Below, in pieces: positions 37,890-46,388 of a stretch of DNA of 64,000 nt. The notes below the pieces were generated by a model, which made no database searches, was not told the DNA's origin, and worked only from the letters and a program-made list of their open reading frames with translations. The position numbers and the translations under genes are program-made. Each line of letters starts with the position of its first letter. Positions within the stretch are counted from its first letter, which is position 1. The DNA comes from Streptomyces sp. NBC_00249 (GTDB lineage: Bacteria; Actinomycetota; Actinomycetes; Streptomycetales; Streptomycetaceae). The DNA lies in contig NZ_JAPEMV010000002.1 of assembly GCF_026342355.1 (NCBI RefSeq), positions 744,001 through 808,000 of the forward strand. The letters run 5' to 3'.

Positions 37890-39216
37890 CCCCGGCCTCC
37901 CGCGCCGCCGCCCCGACCGCCGTGGCCCCGTGGGGCGCCGGCCCGGCCAGGGCCGCGGCGTGGTTGCGCTCGCGCGAGTACGCCCGCAGGTACCCGACCA
38001 CCGTGTTCGTGACGGCGACCAGCGGTACGGCCACCACCGCCCCGCCGATGCCCGCGATCATCCCGCCGGCCGCCACCGACAGCACCACCGCGAGCGGGTG
38101 GACCCGTACGGCCCGGCCCAGGATGAAGGGCTGGAGCACGTGCCCCTCGATCTGCTGCACCGCCAGCACCACCAAGAGCACCATCAGCGCGATGAACGGC
38201 CCCTGCGTCACCAGCGCCACGACCACCGCGAGGGCGCCGGAGATCACGGCGCCGACCAGCGGGATGAAGGCGAAGAGGAAGATGAACACGGCCAGCGGCA
38301 CGGCCATCGTCACGTCGAGGAAGTACAGCCCGAGGCCGATGAAGACGGCGTCGATGAGCGCGACGAGCACCGTGCCGCGCACGTACGCGGTCAGGGTGCG
38401 CCAGGCGCGCGGACCGGCGCCCGCGACGCCGGGGCGGGCGGCGTTCGGGACCAGGCCGAGCACCCAGCTCCAGATCTTCTTGCCGTCGTAGAGCAGGAAC
38501 AGCGTCGAGAACATCGCCAGCAGGATGCCCGTCAGCACCTCGACGAGCACCGTCACGCCCTGGAGGCCGGCGGAGGTGATCTGCTCGGTGTTGGTGCCGA
38601 TGGTCTCGCTGAGGTTCTTCGCGATGTCGTTGATCTGCTTCTCGGTCACGTGGAACGGACTGTCCAGTGCCCAGCTCTTCAGCTCGTTGATGCCCTCGCG
38701 GAGCCGGTTGGAGAGGTCGTCGAGGTTCTCCATGACCTGCCAGACCACGAACCAGCCGACCAGCCCGATCACGACGAAGCCCAGGATCGCGGTGACGGCC
38801 GTGGCCAGCCCGCGCGGCAGGCCGAGCCGGCGCAGCCGCACCACGAACGGCTGGAGCAGCGCGGTCACCAGCATCGCGGCGGCGAAGGCGAGGACGACCA
38901 GGCGGACTTCGCTGATCACCTTCATCAGCACCCAGAGCATCCCGGCGAGCAGCAGCAGCCGCCAGCTGGCCTCGGCGGCCACCCGCACCCCCCACGGGAT
39001 GACGGTCACCGGGTCGGGCCGCTCGGGGGCGTGCGCCGGCCGCGCGGGCGCGTCCTGCGGCGCGGGGACGGGCTCCTCGACGGCCATGACGGGGGCGGGC
39101 GGCGGCGGTTCTGCAGAGGTCTCGGCCTCGACCTCGGCCCGCCGTTCGTCGAGGCGCTCCTCCATCCGGCTCAGTCTGCTGCCGAGCCGGCCGAGCCAGC
39201 CTGCCCTCTTCGCCAT
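37873..39216 (-). CDS. AI-2E-family (TqsA/PerM-like) transporter
   Basis: 447 residues. A charged cytoplasmic N-terminus (about 85 residues, Glu/Ala/Pro-rich) precedes the eight-helix AI-2E exporter domain: LLLLAGMLWVLMKVISEVRLVVL, GLATAVTAILGFVVIGLVGWF, the amphipathic DDLSNRLREGINEL loop, and the conserved PLVGAVISGALAVVVALV and QQIEGHVLQPFILGRAVRVHPL near the C-terminus. Family members export small molecules or ions (quorum signal, sodium); the substrate here is unknown. Confidence 0.88.
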   Translation of the reverse strand: MAKRAGWLGRLGSRLSRMEERLDERRAEVEAETSAEPPPPAPVMAVEEPVPAPQDAPARPAHAPERPDPVTVIPWGVRVAAEASWRLLLLAGMLWVLMKVISEVRLVVLAFAAAMLVTALLQPFVVRLRRLGLPRGLATAVTAILGFVVIGLVGWFVVWQVMENLDDLSNRLREGINELKSWALDSPFHVTEKQINDIAKNLSETIGTNTEQITSAGLQGVTVLVEVLTGILLAMFSTLFLLYDGKKIWSWVLGLVPNAARPGVAGAGPRAWRTLTAYVRGTVLVALIDAVFIGLGLYFLDVTMAVPLAVFIFLFAFIPLVGAVISGALAVVVALVTQGPFIALMVLLVVLAVQQIEGHVLQPFILGRAVRVHPLAVVLSVAAGGMIAGIGGAVVAVPLVAVTNTVVGYLRAYSRERNHAAALAGPAPHGATAVGAAAREAGDDQRA

Positions 39217-39289
39217 GTCGTTCCCTTCCCCCCGCCCACCGCGCCCGTTGCGCTCGTACGGTCACACCTCGCAAGACCGTACACGCGAG

Positions 39290-39318
39290 GAGCCCCGCAC
39301 CGTATGACGGTGCGGGGC
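39290..39318. terminator. Short-loop terminator
   Basis: 13-bp perfect arms 39290-39302 and 39306-39318 with a 3-nt loop. It lies upstream of the AI-2E gene and downstream of the transglycosylase gene (both minus), so it ends the latter. Confidence 0.8.
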
Positions 39319-39366
39319 TCTCCGGGGTTGCCGGGGGCACGGGCTTGGGGCCCGGGCCTGGGCGGC

Positions 39367-40104
39367 CTAGTACCAGTCGTTGGCCTGGTGGAAGCTCCAG
39401 GCGCTGCACGGGCTGCCGTAGCGCTCGTTCATGTAGCCGAGGCCCCACTTGATCTGGGTCGCCGGGTTGGTGCGCCAGTCGGAGCCGGCCGAGGCCATCT
39501 TCGAACCGGGCAGGGCCTGGACCAGACCGTAGGCTCCCGAGGAGGAGTTCACGGCCTTGTAGTTCCAGGTCGACTCGGCGTCGATGATGTTGGAGAAGCA
39601 CTGGAGCTGGCCCGCCGGGACCAGCTGCGCGGCGATGGCCTTGACCTGGGCGACCGTGTAGGAGCCCTGGACCGGGATGTCGGCCGCGTCGCGGCTGGCG
39701 GACCGGCTCGCGACCTGGCCCTCCTCGTCGCGCTCGGCCTTGGCCTTGGCCTCCAGCTCGGCCTTGGCCTTCTTGGCCTTCTCCTCCTCCGCCTTCTCGG
39801 CTTCGGCCTTCTTGGACTTGGCGTCCTCGGCGGCCTGGAGGCGGGCTGCTTCCTCCGTCGAGCGCTTGGCGTCGGCGTCGGCCGCGTGGGCGATGGCGTC
39901 GGCCTGCTGCGCGAGGGTCGCGCTCTGGACCTGGGCCTGCTCGCCGGCCGGGGTGTCGGAGAGGAGCGTCGCGCCGGACGCGGCGGTCGTCTCAAGGTCG
40001 TTGGAGGTGGAGGAGTCGCCAGTGGCGACGCCGACGACGGCGCCGACGGTGGTGACGGCGGTGGCCGAAGCCACTGCGATCCCCCGGACCGAGATCCGGC
40101 TCAC
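39367..40104 (-). CDS. Secreted coiled-coil transglycosylase (SLT-like)
   Basis: 245 residues from GTG 40104 (GGAAGGA upstream). It has a signal peptide SRISVRGIAVASATAVTTVGAVVGVATG, then a long Ala/Glu/Lys coiled coil (about residues 60-155), then a C-terminal lysozyme-like domain: catalytic Glu in FSNIIDAESTWNYKAVN, GAYGLVQALPGSKM, ATQIKWGLGYMNERYG and the final WSFHQANDWY. It should cleave peptidoglycan outside the membrane. It has a long 5' region without genes (40105-40527), like other streptomycete wall-lytic genes. Confidence 0.88.
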   Translation of the reverse strand: MSRISVRGIAVASATAVTTVGAVVGVATGDSSTSNDLETTAASGATLLSDTPAGEQAQVQSATLAQQADAIAHAADADAKRSTEEAARLQAAEDAKSKKAEAEKAEEEKAKKAKAELEAKAKAERDEEGQVASRSASRDAADIPVQGSYTVAQVKAIAAQLVPAGQLQCFSNIIDAESTWNYKAVNSSSGAYGLVQALPGSKMASAGSDWRTNPATQIKWGLGYMNERYGSPCSAWSFHQANDWY

Positions 40105-40527
40105 ACGGTGTCCTTCCAGCAGCGTCCGCAGTGACCGCGCGGGCGCGAGATTGCCCTCGTCACTGGTCTCCGTGGTGGTGCGGTCACTGGAGACGCGGGC
40201 CCGTGGGCAACTCCCCTGCGGGGGCTGCCACGTGAAATCCGGGCGGCATACGGTCATCGGCTGTGGAGTTGTGGTGCTGCGCGTATCCCACGGGAGATAC
40301 AGGTGTGCCGTATGCGGGGCCTGACGGAAACCAGACTCTGCCGGACCGCGACGCCGCAGGGCAATTCCGCGTTGCGTGGGAAAGGTCACACCTGGCATGT
40401 CGCGGCTGATTGCGACAAAGGGCTGTGCGGCACGACGCCGCCCGGCTAGGCTCTCGGGCCTTTGCCGGGCGGCGCCAACTCCTCTTCCCGCTATGGGGGT
40501 TTTGACCCTTTCAGGACGGGTGTCCGG
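40105..40527 (-). other. Long gene-free leader of the transglycosylase gene
   Basis: 423 bp without a convincing gene between the transglycosylase start and the PhoH stop. Structure visible includes a bulged hairpin at 40202-40232 (outer cgtgg/ccacg, inner cccc/gggg), a partial dyad at 40283-40300 (gtatc/gatac), and an inverted repeat tgtcgc/gcgaca at 40398-40403 and 40412-40417. A c-di-AMP riboswitch would be expected by analogy with other streptomycete wall hydrolase genes, but I could not match its conserved core. Confidence 0.4.
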
Positions 40528-41844
40528 TCAGAGTGTTTCGAGCATTTCCGTGACCAGCGCGGCGATCGGCGAGCGCTCGGAGCGGGTGAGCGTGATGTGG
40601 GCGAAGAGCGGATGCCCCTTCAGCTTCTCGACCACGGCGACGACTCCGTCGTACCGGCCGACCCTCAGGTTGTCCCGCTGGGCCACGTCGTGGGTGAGCA
40701 CCACCCGCGAGTTGGCCCCGATCCGGGACAGGACGGTCAGCAGGACGTTGCGCTCCAGGGACTGCGCCTCGTCCACGATCACGAAGGCGTCGTGCAGCGA
40801 GCGCCCGCGGATGTGCGTGAGCGGCAGGACCTCCAGCATCCCGCGGTTCAGCACCTCCTCGATGACCTCGCGCCCGGCCACCGCCGAGAGGGTGTCGAAG
40901 ACCGCCTGCGCCCAGGGGCTCATCTTCTCGGAGGCGTCCCCGGGCAGGTAGCCGAGGTCCTGGCCGCCGACCGCGTACAGCGGCCGGAAGACCATCACCT
41001 TCTGGTGCTGCCTGCGCTCCAGGACCGCTTCCAGGCCCGCGCACAGCGCCAGCGCCGACTTTCCGGTGCCGGCCCGGCCGCCCATCGAGAGGATCCCGAT
41101 CTCCGGGTCGAGGAGCAGGTCCAGGGCGATGCGCTGCTCGGCGCTGCGGCCGTGCAGCCCGAAGGCCTCGCGGTCGCCCCGTACGAGCTTCACGTTGCCG
41201 TCGGCCGTGACCCGGCCCAGGGCCTTGCCGCGCTCGGACTGGATGACCAGCCCCGTGTGCACGGGCAGTTCCGCGGCCTCCGGTACGTAGAGCCGCTCCT
41301 CGGAGTAGAGGAGGTCCACCTGCTCCCCGGAGAGGGAGATCTCGCTCATGCCGGTCCACCCGGCATCGGTGATGGCGAGTTCGGCCCGGTACTCCTCCGC
41401 GAGCAGCCCCACGGAGGAGGCCTTGATGCGCAGGGGAAGGTCCTTCGAGACGACCGTGACGTCGTAGCCCTCGGCCTGGAGGTTGCGGGCGACCGCGAGG
41501 ATCCGCGAGTCGTTGTCCCCCAGCCGGAAGCCGGCGGGCAGGACGCCCGGGTCGGAGTGGTTGAGCTCGACGCGCAGGGTCCCGCCCAGATCGCCCAGCG
41601 GGATGGGGGCGTCGAGGCGACCGTAGCGGACCCGGAAGTCGTCGAGCAGGCGCAGGGCCTGGCGCGCGAAGTAGCCGAGTTCGGGATGGTGCCTCTTTGC
41701 CTCCAGCTCGGTGATCACCACGATCGGGAGCACGACCTCGTGCTCGTCGAAGCGGGAGATCGCGTTGGGGTCTGCCAGCAGGACGCTGGTGTCGAGGACG
41801 TAGGTCCGCCTGTCGGGCAGGCGGCGCTTTGTGCTGGTCACCAC
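40528..41844 (-). CDS. PhoH-family protein (PIN plus PhoH ATPase)
   Basis: 438 residues of the PhoH2 architecture. The N-terminal PIN RNase domain has [26 protein letters not shown] and [14 protein letters not shown], with its acidic residues intact. The C-terminal PhoH RNA helicase/ATPase has Walker [50 protein letters not shown] (Walker B) and [14 protein letters not shown]. The characterised mycobacterial PhoH2 unwinds and cuts RNA. The start is GTG, followed by a second GTG codon. Confidence 0.95.
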   Translation of the reverse strand: MVTSTKRRLPDRRTYVLDTSVLLADPNAISRFDEHEVVLPIVVITELEAKRHHPELGYFARQALRLLDDFRVRYGRLDAPIPLGDLGGTLRVELNHSDPGVLPAGFRLGDNDSRILAVARNLQAEGYDVTVVSKDLPLRIKASSVGLLAEEYRAELAITDAGWTGMSEISLSGEQVDLLYSEERLYVPEAAELPVHTGLVIQSERGKALGRVTADGNVKLVRGDREAFGLHGRSAEQRIALDLLLDPEIGILSMGGRAGTGKSALALCAGLEAVLERRQHQKVMVFRPLYAVGGQDLGYLPGDASEKMSPWAQAVFDTLSAVAGREVIEEVLNRGMLEVLPLTHIRGRSLHDAFVIVDEAQSLERNVLLTVLSRIGANSRVVLTHDVAQRDNLRVGRYDGVVAVVEKLKGHPLFAHITLTRSERSPIAALVTEMLETL

Positions 41845-42161
41845 GGAAGGACGTACCCCCTCGGAAGAGGTCGGGCCATGAAGACCGGACCGGTCAACGG
41901 CGCCAGTGCAGGGGCCGAATTCCGGCCCTCCATTCCGTCCGTGCGAACCGCACGCTCGTCCTGGTGCAAAGGGCCTCCCGGGCGGACGGCCCTGTGCCGT
42001 CCGCTGAGACTCGACACCCGTGGATCGGGCGTCGACCTGCCAGGGTTATGCCCTCGAACATGCGCCGCCATGCCATGGCATATGACGGACGCTCGGTGAA
42101 TCCCTGGTGAAGGCTTTGCGAGGGGGGCGTGCGGGACCGAGGGGGTGTCAGCTCCGCGGGA
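41845..42161. other. 317-bp gene-free interval
   Basis: Holds the phoH promoter region (gagggggta ribosome site just before 41844) and the region downstream of uppS. The only structure seen is a perfect 12-bp palindrome atgccatggcat at 42070-42081. No ORF has coding character. Confidence 0.5.
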
Positions 42162-42923
42162 TCAGGTGCCGTAGCGCCGGTGGCGGGCGGCGTAGTCGCG
42201 CAGGGCGCGCAGGAAGTCGACCTTGCGGAAGGCCGGCCAGAAGACCTCGCAGAAGTAGTACTCGGAGTGCGCGCTCTGCCACAGCATGAATCCGGACAGC
42301 CGCTGCTCCCCGCTGGTGCGGATCACGAGGTCCGGGTCGGGCTGGCCGCGCGTGTAGAGGTGCTCCGCGATGTGGTCGATGTCCAGGACCTCTGCGAGCT
42401 CCTCGAAGGAGGTGCCCTTCTCGGCGTGCTCCAGGAGCAGCGAGCGGACCGCGTCGGCGATCTCCTGGCGGCCGCCGTAGCCGACGGCGACGTTGACCGT
42501 TATGCCCTTGATGTCGTGCGTGGCCTGCTCGGCCTCCTTGAGCACGGTCTGGGTCCGCGACGGCAGGATGTCCAGGTTGCCGACGTGGTGGACGCGCCAG
42601 CGGCCGTCCTCGGCCAGCCCCCTGACCGTGTTCTCGATGATGTTGAGCAGCGGCCGGAGCTCGACCTCCGGCCGGTCCAGGTTGTCCGTGGAGAGCATCC
42701 ACAGGGTGACGACCTCGACGTCCGTCTCGGTGCACCAGCCCAGCATCTCGGAGATCTTGTCGGCGCCGGCCTGGTGGCCCTGCTCCGTCGTGCCTCCGGA
42801 CGCCTTGGCCCAGCGCCGGTTCCCGTCCAGGATGACGCCGATGTGCTTGGGCGACGCGTCATGGTCGAGGCGGCCTTCCACCCGGCGTGCATAGAGCCTG
42901 TACACCAGGTCGCGCAGCTTCAC
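42162..42923 (-). CDS. uppS: Undecaprenyl diphosphate synthase (cis-prenyltransferase)
   Basis: 253 residues from GTG 42923 (ggagggg upstream). It is a cis-prenyltransferase with HIGVILDGNRRWAK (catalytic Asp and diphosphate-binding residues), GHQAGADKISEMLGWC, VTLWMLSTDNLDRP, NVAVGYGGRQEIADAV and the C-terminal DLVIRTSGEQRLSGFMLWQSAHSEYYF. It extends farnesyl or geranyl diphosphate with IPP for peptidoglycan carriers; the IPP comes from IspH at 8054. Confidence 0.94.
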   Translation of the reverse strand: MKLRDLVYRLYARRVEGRLDHDASPKHIGVILDGNRRWAKASGGTTEQGHQAGADKISEMLGWCTETDVEVVTLWMLSTDNLDRPEVELRPLLNIIENTVRGLAEDGRWRVHHVGNLDILPSRTQTVLKEAEQATHDIKGITVNVAVGYGGRQEIADAVRSLLLEHAEKGTSFEELAEVLDIDHIAEHLYTRGQPDPDLVIRTSGEQRLSGFMLWQSAHSEYYFCEVFWPAFRKVDFLRALRDYAARHRRYGT

Positions 42924-43050
42924 GATCTTCGAGCCCCTCCGTGCAATGCCCCCGTGCGAATTGCGGTCTCCCCCGAGTCCGCCACATTACTGCGCGGCGG
43001 GATGGGGTACCCAACTCGGTCTGTCACAAGTCCGTGATAGGGAGGACATC

Positions 43051-44088
43051 GTGACTGATAACAATCCCTATCGGGCAGAGCCCGCCCGCTACGACTCCAT
43101 GGAGTACCGGCGCACCGGCCACAGCGGCCTCAAGCTCCCCGCGATCTCCCTCGGCCTCTGGCACAACTTCGGTGACGACAGGTCCCTGGAGTCCCAGCGC
43201 TCGATCCTGCGCCGCGCCTTCGACCTCGGCGTCACGCACTTCGACCTGGCCAACAACTACGGCCCGCCGCCCGGCTCGGCCGAGCTCAACTTCGGCAAGA
43301 TCTTCGCCCAGGACTTCGCGTCCTACCGCGAGGAGCTGGTGCTCTCCACCAAGGCCGGCTACCTGATGCACCCCGGCCCGTACGGCGAGTGGGGCAGCCG
43401 CAAGTACCTGCTCGGCTCGCTCGACGCCTCGCTGAAGCGGATGGGCGTGGACTACGTCGACGTCTTCTACTCGCACCGCTTCGACCCGGAGACCCCGCTG
43501 GAGGAGACCATGGGCGCGCTCGCGTCCGCGGTCCAGCAGGGCAAGGCGCTGTACGTCGGCGTCTCCTCGTACACGGCGGAGCAGACGGCCGAGGCCGCGC
43601 GGATCCTGCGCGACATGGGGGTGCGCCCCCTGATCCACCAGCCCTCGTACTCCATGATCAACCGCTGGACGGAGGAGGACGGGCTGCTGGACACCCTGGA
43701 GGAGGCCGGCATGGGCTGCATCTCCTTCGCACCGCTGGCCCAGGGCCTGCTGACCGGCAAGTACCTCCAGGGCATCCCGGAGGGTTCGCGGGCCAGCCAG
43801 GGCAAGTCCCTGAACCCCTCGCTGCTGTCCGAGGACGTGGTGCGGCGGCTGGAGGGGCTGAACGAGATCGCGGCGCGGCGCGGGCAGTCGCTGGCGCAGC
43901 TGGCGCTGAACTGGGTGCTCCGGGACGACCGGATGACCTCGGCGCTGATCGGCGCGTCGAGCGTGCGGCAGCTGGAGGAGAACGTGGCCGCGCTGGCCGG
44001 CGCGCCGCTCTCGGAAGAGGAACTGAAGGAGATCGACTCCTTCGCCGTGTCCACCCCCGGCACCAACATCTGGGCCCAGCGCGGCTGA
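43051..44088 (+). CDS. Aldo/keto reductase (YghZ-like)
   Basis: 345 residues from GTG 43051 (ggagg upstream). TIM-barrel AKR of the YghZ/GPR type: SLGLWHNFGDDRSLESQRSIL, FDLANNYGPPPGSAELNFGK with the catalytic Asp/Tyr, the active-site Lys in VLSTKAGYLM, His in FYSHRFDPETPLEETM, and ALIGASSVRQLEENVAAL for NADPH binding. E. coli YghZ reduces L-glyceraldehyde 3-phosphate and methylglyoxal. It is divergent from uppS. Confidence 0.92.
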   Translation: MTDNNPYRAEPARYDSMEYRRTGHSGLKLPAISLGLWHNFGDDRSLESQRSILRRAFDLGVTHFDLANNYGPPPGSAELNFGKIFAQDFASYREELVLSTKAGYLMHPGPYGEWGSRKYLLGSLDASLKRMGVDYVDVFYSHRFDPETPLEETMGALASAVQQGKALYVGVSSYTAEQTAEAARILRDMGVRPLIHQPSYSMINRWTEEDGLLDTLEEAGMGCISFAPLAQGLLTGKYLQGIPEGSRASQGKSLNPSLLSEDVVRRLEGLNEIAARRGQSLAQLALNWVLRDDRMTSALIGASSVRQLEENVAALAGAPLSEEELKEIDSFAVSTPGTNIWAQRG

Positions 44089-44146
44089 CCTGCGGCGATG
44101 TCCCGGGCTTGAGGAAAGCCTGAGGAAAGGCGCGGAGAAGAAAAAA

Positions 44147-44181
44147 CGGGCCGGTCCGTGGGGGGGATACGGACCGGCCCG
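44147..44181. terminator. Bidirectional terminator
   Basis: 13-bp perfect arms 44147-44159 and 44169-44181. On the minus strand the stem is followed by a run of six T residues, an ideal intrinsic terminator for the prepilin peptidase gene; on the plus strand it closes the aldo/keto reductase transcript. Confidence 0.87.
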
Positions 44182-44240
44182 AGGGGGGGGTTCCACCATA
44201 ACCCTTCGTAAAGCCTGATGCGTGCATCGGCGCGAAACGA

Positions 44241-44963
44241 TTACGCTCCGAATCCGCCCAGCAGCACTCCGGTGAGGGCTCCGGCGGCCATGAAGGGTCC
44301 GAACGCGAAGCCCGTACGGCGGCCCGCGCGACCCCGAAGGACCAGGCCAAGGCCGTATACGGCCCCGTAGAGGAGGCCGAGGAAGGCCCCCGCCACCCAT
44401 ACCCCCCACCCGTACCACCCAAGAGCGACCCCCAGCGCGAGCGCCAGCTTGACGTCGCCGAGGCCCATCCCGGCCGGGTTGATCAGGAACAGCACGAGGT
44501 ACGAGGCCCCGAGCGCGCCCCCGCCCAGCAGCGCGAGCCGCCAGGACCCGGCGGCGCCGGGCAGCAGGGCGGCGGCGCCCAGGAGTGCGGCGGTGGCGGC
44601 GGCCAGCGGCAGGGTGAGCACGTCGGGCAGCCGGTGCACGGCGAGGTCGACGAGGGCCAGCAGGACGAGCACGGGCGCCAGCGCGGCGAACACGGCGGTC
44701 TCGGGGCGCGGCCCGAGACCGGCCGCGAGGGCCCCGCAGGCGGCCGCGCAGGCCGCCCACGCCCCACGGGGGCCGTAGCGGTGGGCGGGGCCGCCGCCCG
44801 GGCAGCGGGCCGGGCCGAGCCACCCGGCGACGGGATGCCCGTCGGGGCACCGCCCGCGCCACGGTTCCCCGGCGGGGACGGACAGCCGGTAGGCGGCGCG
44901 CGGCAGCGCCAGCCCGGCGGCGGCGCCGTACGCGACGGCGATGACGATCAGGAGTACCCGCAC
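44241..44963 (-). CDS. A24-family prepilin peptidase
   Basis: 240 residues from GTG 44963; no ribosome site is visible. A short first helix (VRVLLIVIAVAYGAAAGLAL) is followed by a cytoplasmic loop with two cysteines (GRCPDGH, GPARCPGGG) that may replace the usual zinc cysteines. The membrane peptidase domain has the catalytic aspartates in LVDLAVHRLPDVLTLP and the conserved NPAGMGLGDVKLALALG (GxGD). It cleaves and may methylate type IV or Tad prepilins. No pilin gene is visible in this window. Confidence 0.87.
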   Translation of the reverse strand: MRVLLIVIAVAYGAAAGLALPRAAYRLSVPAGEPWRGRCPDGHPVAGWLGPARCPGGGPAHRYGPRGAWAACAAACGALAAGLGPRPETAVFAALAPVLVLLALVDLAVHRLPDVLTLPLAAATAALLGAAALLPGAAGSWRLALLGGGALGASYLVLFLINPAGMGLGDVKLALALGVALGWYGWGVWVAGAFLGLLYGAVYGLGLVLRGRAGRRTGFAFGPFMAAGALTGVLLGGFGA

Positions 44964-45054
44964 CCGCCGAAGGTAGCCGGGACCCTGCCGGAGATCCGCC
45001 GGATCCGGCCGATCGGGCCGCTCCGGCGCCGGGGCGCGGCCTAGGGTGGCCGCC

Positions 45055-45423
45055 ATGACGCGGCGGTGGCGGGACGGCAAGGGGATCCTCAGGGTCGGCG
45101 CGGCGGAGCCGGGGGCGGTGGAGGTCCCGCTGGAGGTGGCGGCCTCGTACCGGGCCCGGACGCGCGGGCTGCTCGGCCGGGACGCGGTCGAGGGGGCGCT
45201 GCTGCTGACCCCGGCGGCGAGCGTGCACACCTTCGGGATGCGGATCCCGATCGACGTGGCCTACCTGGACCGGAACCTGCGGGTGCTGGCCGTGGTCACC
45301 ATGCGCCCGGGCCGCCTGGGCCTGCCGCGCCCGCGCTCCCGCCACGTCCTGGAGGCGGCGGCCGGCGCGATGTCCGACTGGGGGCTGCGGGCCGGGAGCC
45401 GGGTGGGCGTCGAGACGGCCTAG
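45055..45423 (+). CDS. DUF192 protein
   Basis: 122 residues from ATG 45055; GTG 45046 is an in-frame alternative. The DUF192 fold is clear: VEVPLEVAASYRARTRGLLGRD, FGMRIPIDVAYLDRNLRVL and HVLEAAAGAMSDWGLRAGSRV. No signal peptide. Family members are small beta-rich proteins of unknown function, often found near prepilin-processing genes; here it is divergent from the A24 peptidase. Confidence 0.85.
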   Translation: MTRRWRDGKGILRVGAAEPGAVEVPLEVAASYRARTRGLLGRDAVEGALLLTPAASVHTFGMRIPIDVAYLDRNLRVLAVVTMRPGRLGLPRPRSRHVLEAAAGAMSDWGLRAGSRVGVETA

Positions 45424-45482
45424 GTCGACAGGCCCCTGGGCGGTAGGTTGGGGCGGTTGAGCTGGGGTCTCAGGGGAGCGGC

Positions 45483-46100
45483 ATGAGTGAGAACGCGCGG
45501 ATCAAGGCGCTGGAGCAGATCATGCCCGCGACGCACGGGGCCGACGAGGACATCGACTGGCAGGCGGCGGAGGCCGTCTGGGGTACCCGTTTCCCGGCCG
45601 ACTACGTGGCCTTCATGGGGCGTTTCGGGGCCGGCTCCATCAACGGCGAGGCCAGCATCCTGCTGCCGCTGCCCAAGCCGGGCCTGCAGTGGGACCCGGC
45701 CGAGATGGCCGAGGAGACCGCCAACGCCCGGCAGGCCTGGGAGGCCGAGGGCGGCCGGGCCGCCTTCGACGTGGACCCGGAGTCGATCATCGCCTGGGGC
45801 GTCACCGGCGGTTCCGACATCCTGTGCTGGCTGACCACCGATCCCGACCCGGACCGCTGGCCGGTACTCGTCGTCGGGCGGCACACCGCCGACTCCTTCG
45901 CCGTCCATCCGTACGGCATGGCCGAATTCCTGCTGCTGCTGTGCTCGGACGAGTTCGACGTGAGCCCCGTCAGCATCACCTTCTGGGACGGCGGCCACCT
46001 CAGCTTCGTGCACTGGCGCAAGGCCCAGCGGCGCTGGCAGGAGGGCCGCAACCCCGAGACGGGCGAGCCCGACCCGTACGCGGGCGAGTTCGCCGACTGA
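45483..46100 (+). CDS. SMI1/KNR4-family protein
   Basis: 205 residues, cytoplasmic. The SUKH/SMI1-KNR4 fold is shown by DIDWQAAEAVWGTRFPADYVAFMGRFGAGSING, WGVTGGSDILCWLTTD and VHPYGMAEFLLLLC. The SUKH superfamily includes many immunity proteins of polymorphic toxin systems, but stand-alone copies like this are common housekeeping or orphan immunity genes. A terminator follows at 46132. Confidence 0.85.
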   Translation: MSENARIKALEQIMPATHGADEDIDWQAAEAVWGTRFPADYVAFMGRFGAGSINGEASILLPLPKPGLQWDPAEMAEETANARQAWEAEGGRAAFDVDPESIIAWGVTGGSDILCWLTTDPDPDRWPVLVVGRHTADSFAVHPYGMAEFLLLLCSDEFDVSPVSITFWDGGHLSFVHWRKAQRRWQEGRNPETGEPDPYAGEFAD

Positions 46101-46131
46101 TCCCGGCCCCTTCCGCGCACCCCGCACCCTG

Positions 46132-46160
46132 ACGCCCGTTTCCCGGCCGGAAACGGGCGT
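46132..46160. terminator. Terminator after the SMI1/KNR4 gene
   Basis: 12-bp perfect arms 46132-46143 and 46149-46160 around a 5-nt loop, followed by ttcg. Confidence 0.8.
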
Positions 46161-46388
46161 TTCGTCATGTCTACGGAAGTCTACGCGCGTCCGAATTATG
46201 GATCACATATCGGAAAACACCATCAGGAAAAGCCGTGGTTGGAGCATTCGACATAACTTCCGACCCAATGGAATCAACCGCCCTACCGGCAGGAGAGAAT
46301 TCCGGCCAACGGGCCACGGAGGGACACCCCAGCCCGGAGTAACTCATAAGTAATAACGGGAATCAAAGAAAATCAGGGGTACCCACCC

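Noticed and set aside
40105..40480. c-di-AMP (ydaO-type) riboswitch before the transglycosylase gene
   Set aside because: Expected from gene family, but the conserved core elements were not found on either strand, so it is reported only as a structured leader.
42070..42081. Palindrome atgccatggcat as an operator
   Set aside because: A 12-bp palindrome with no promoter boxes nearby and no second copy seen; too weak to call on its own.
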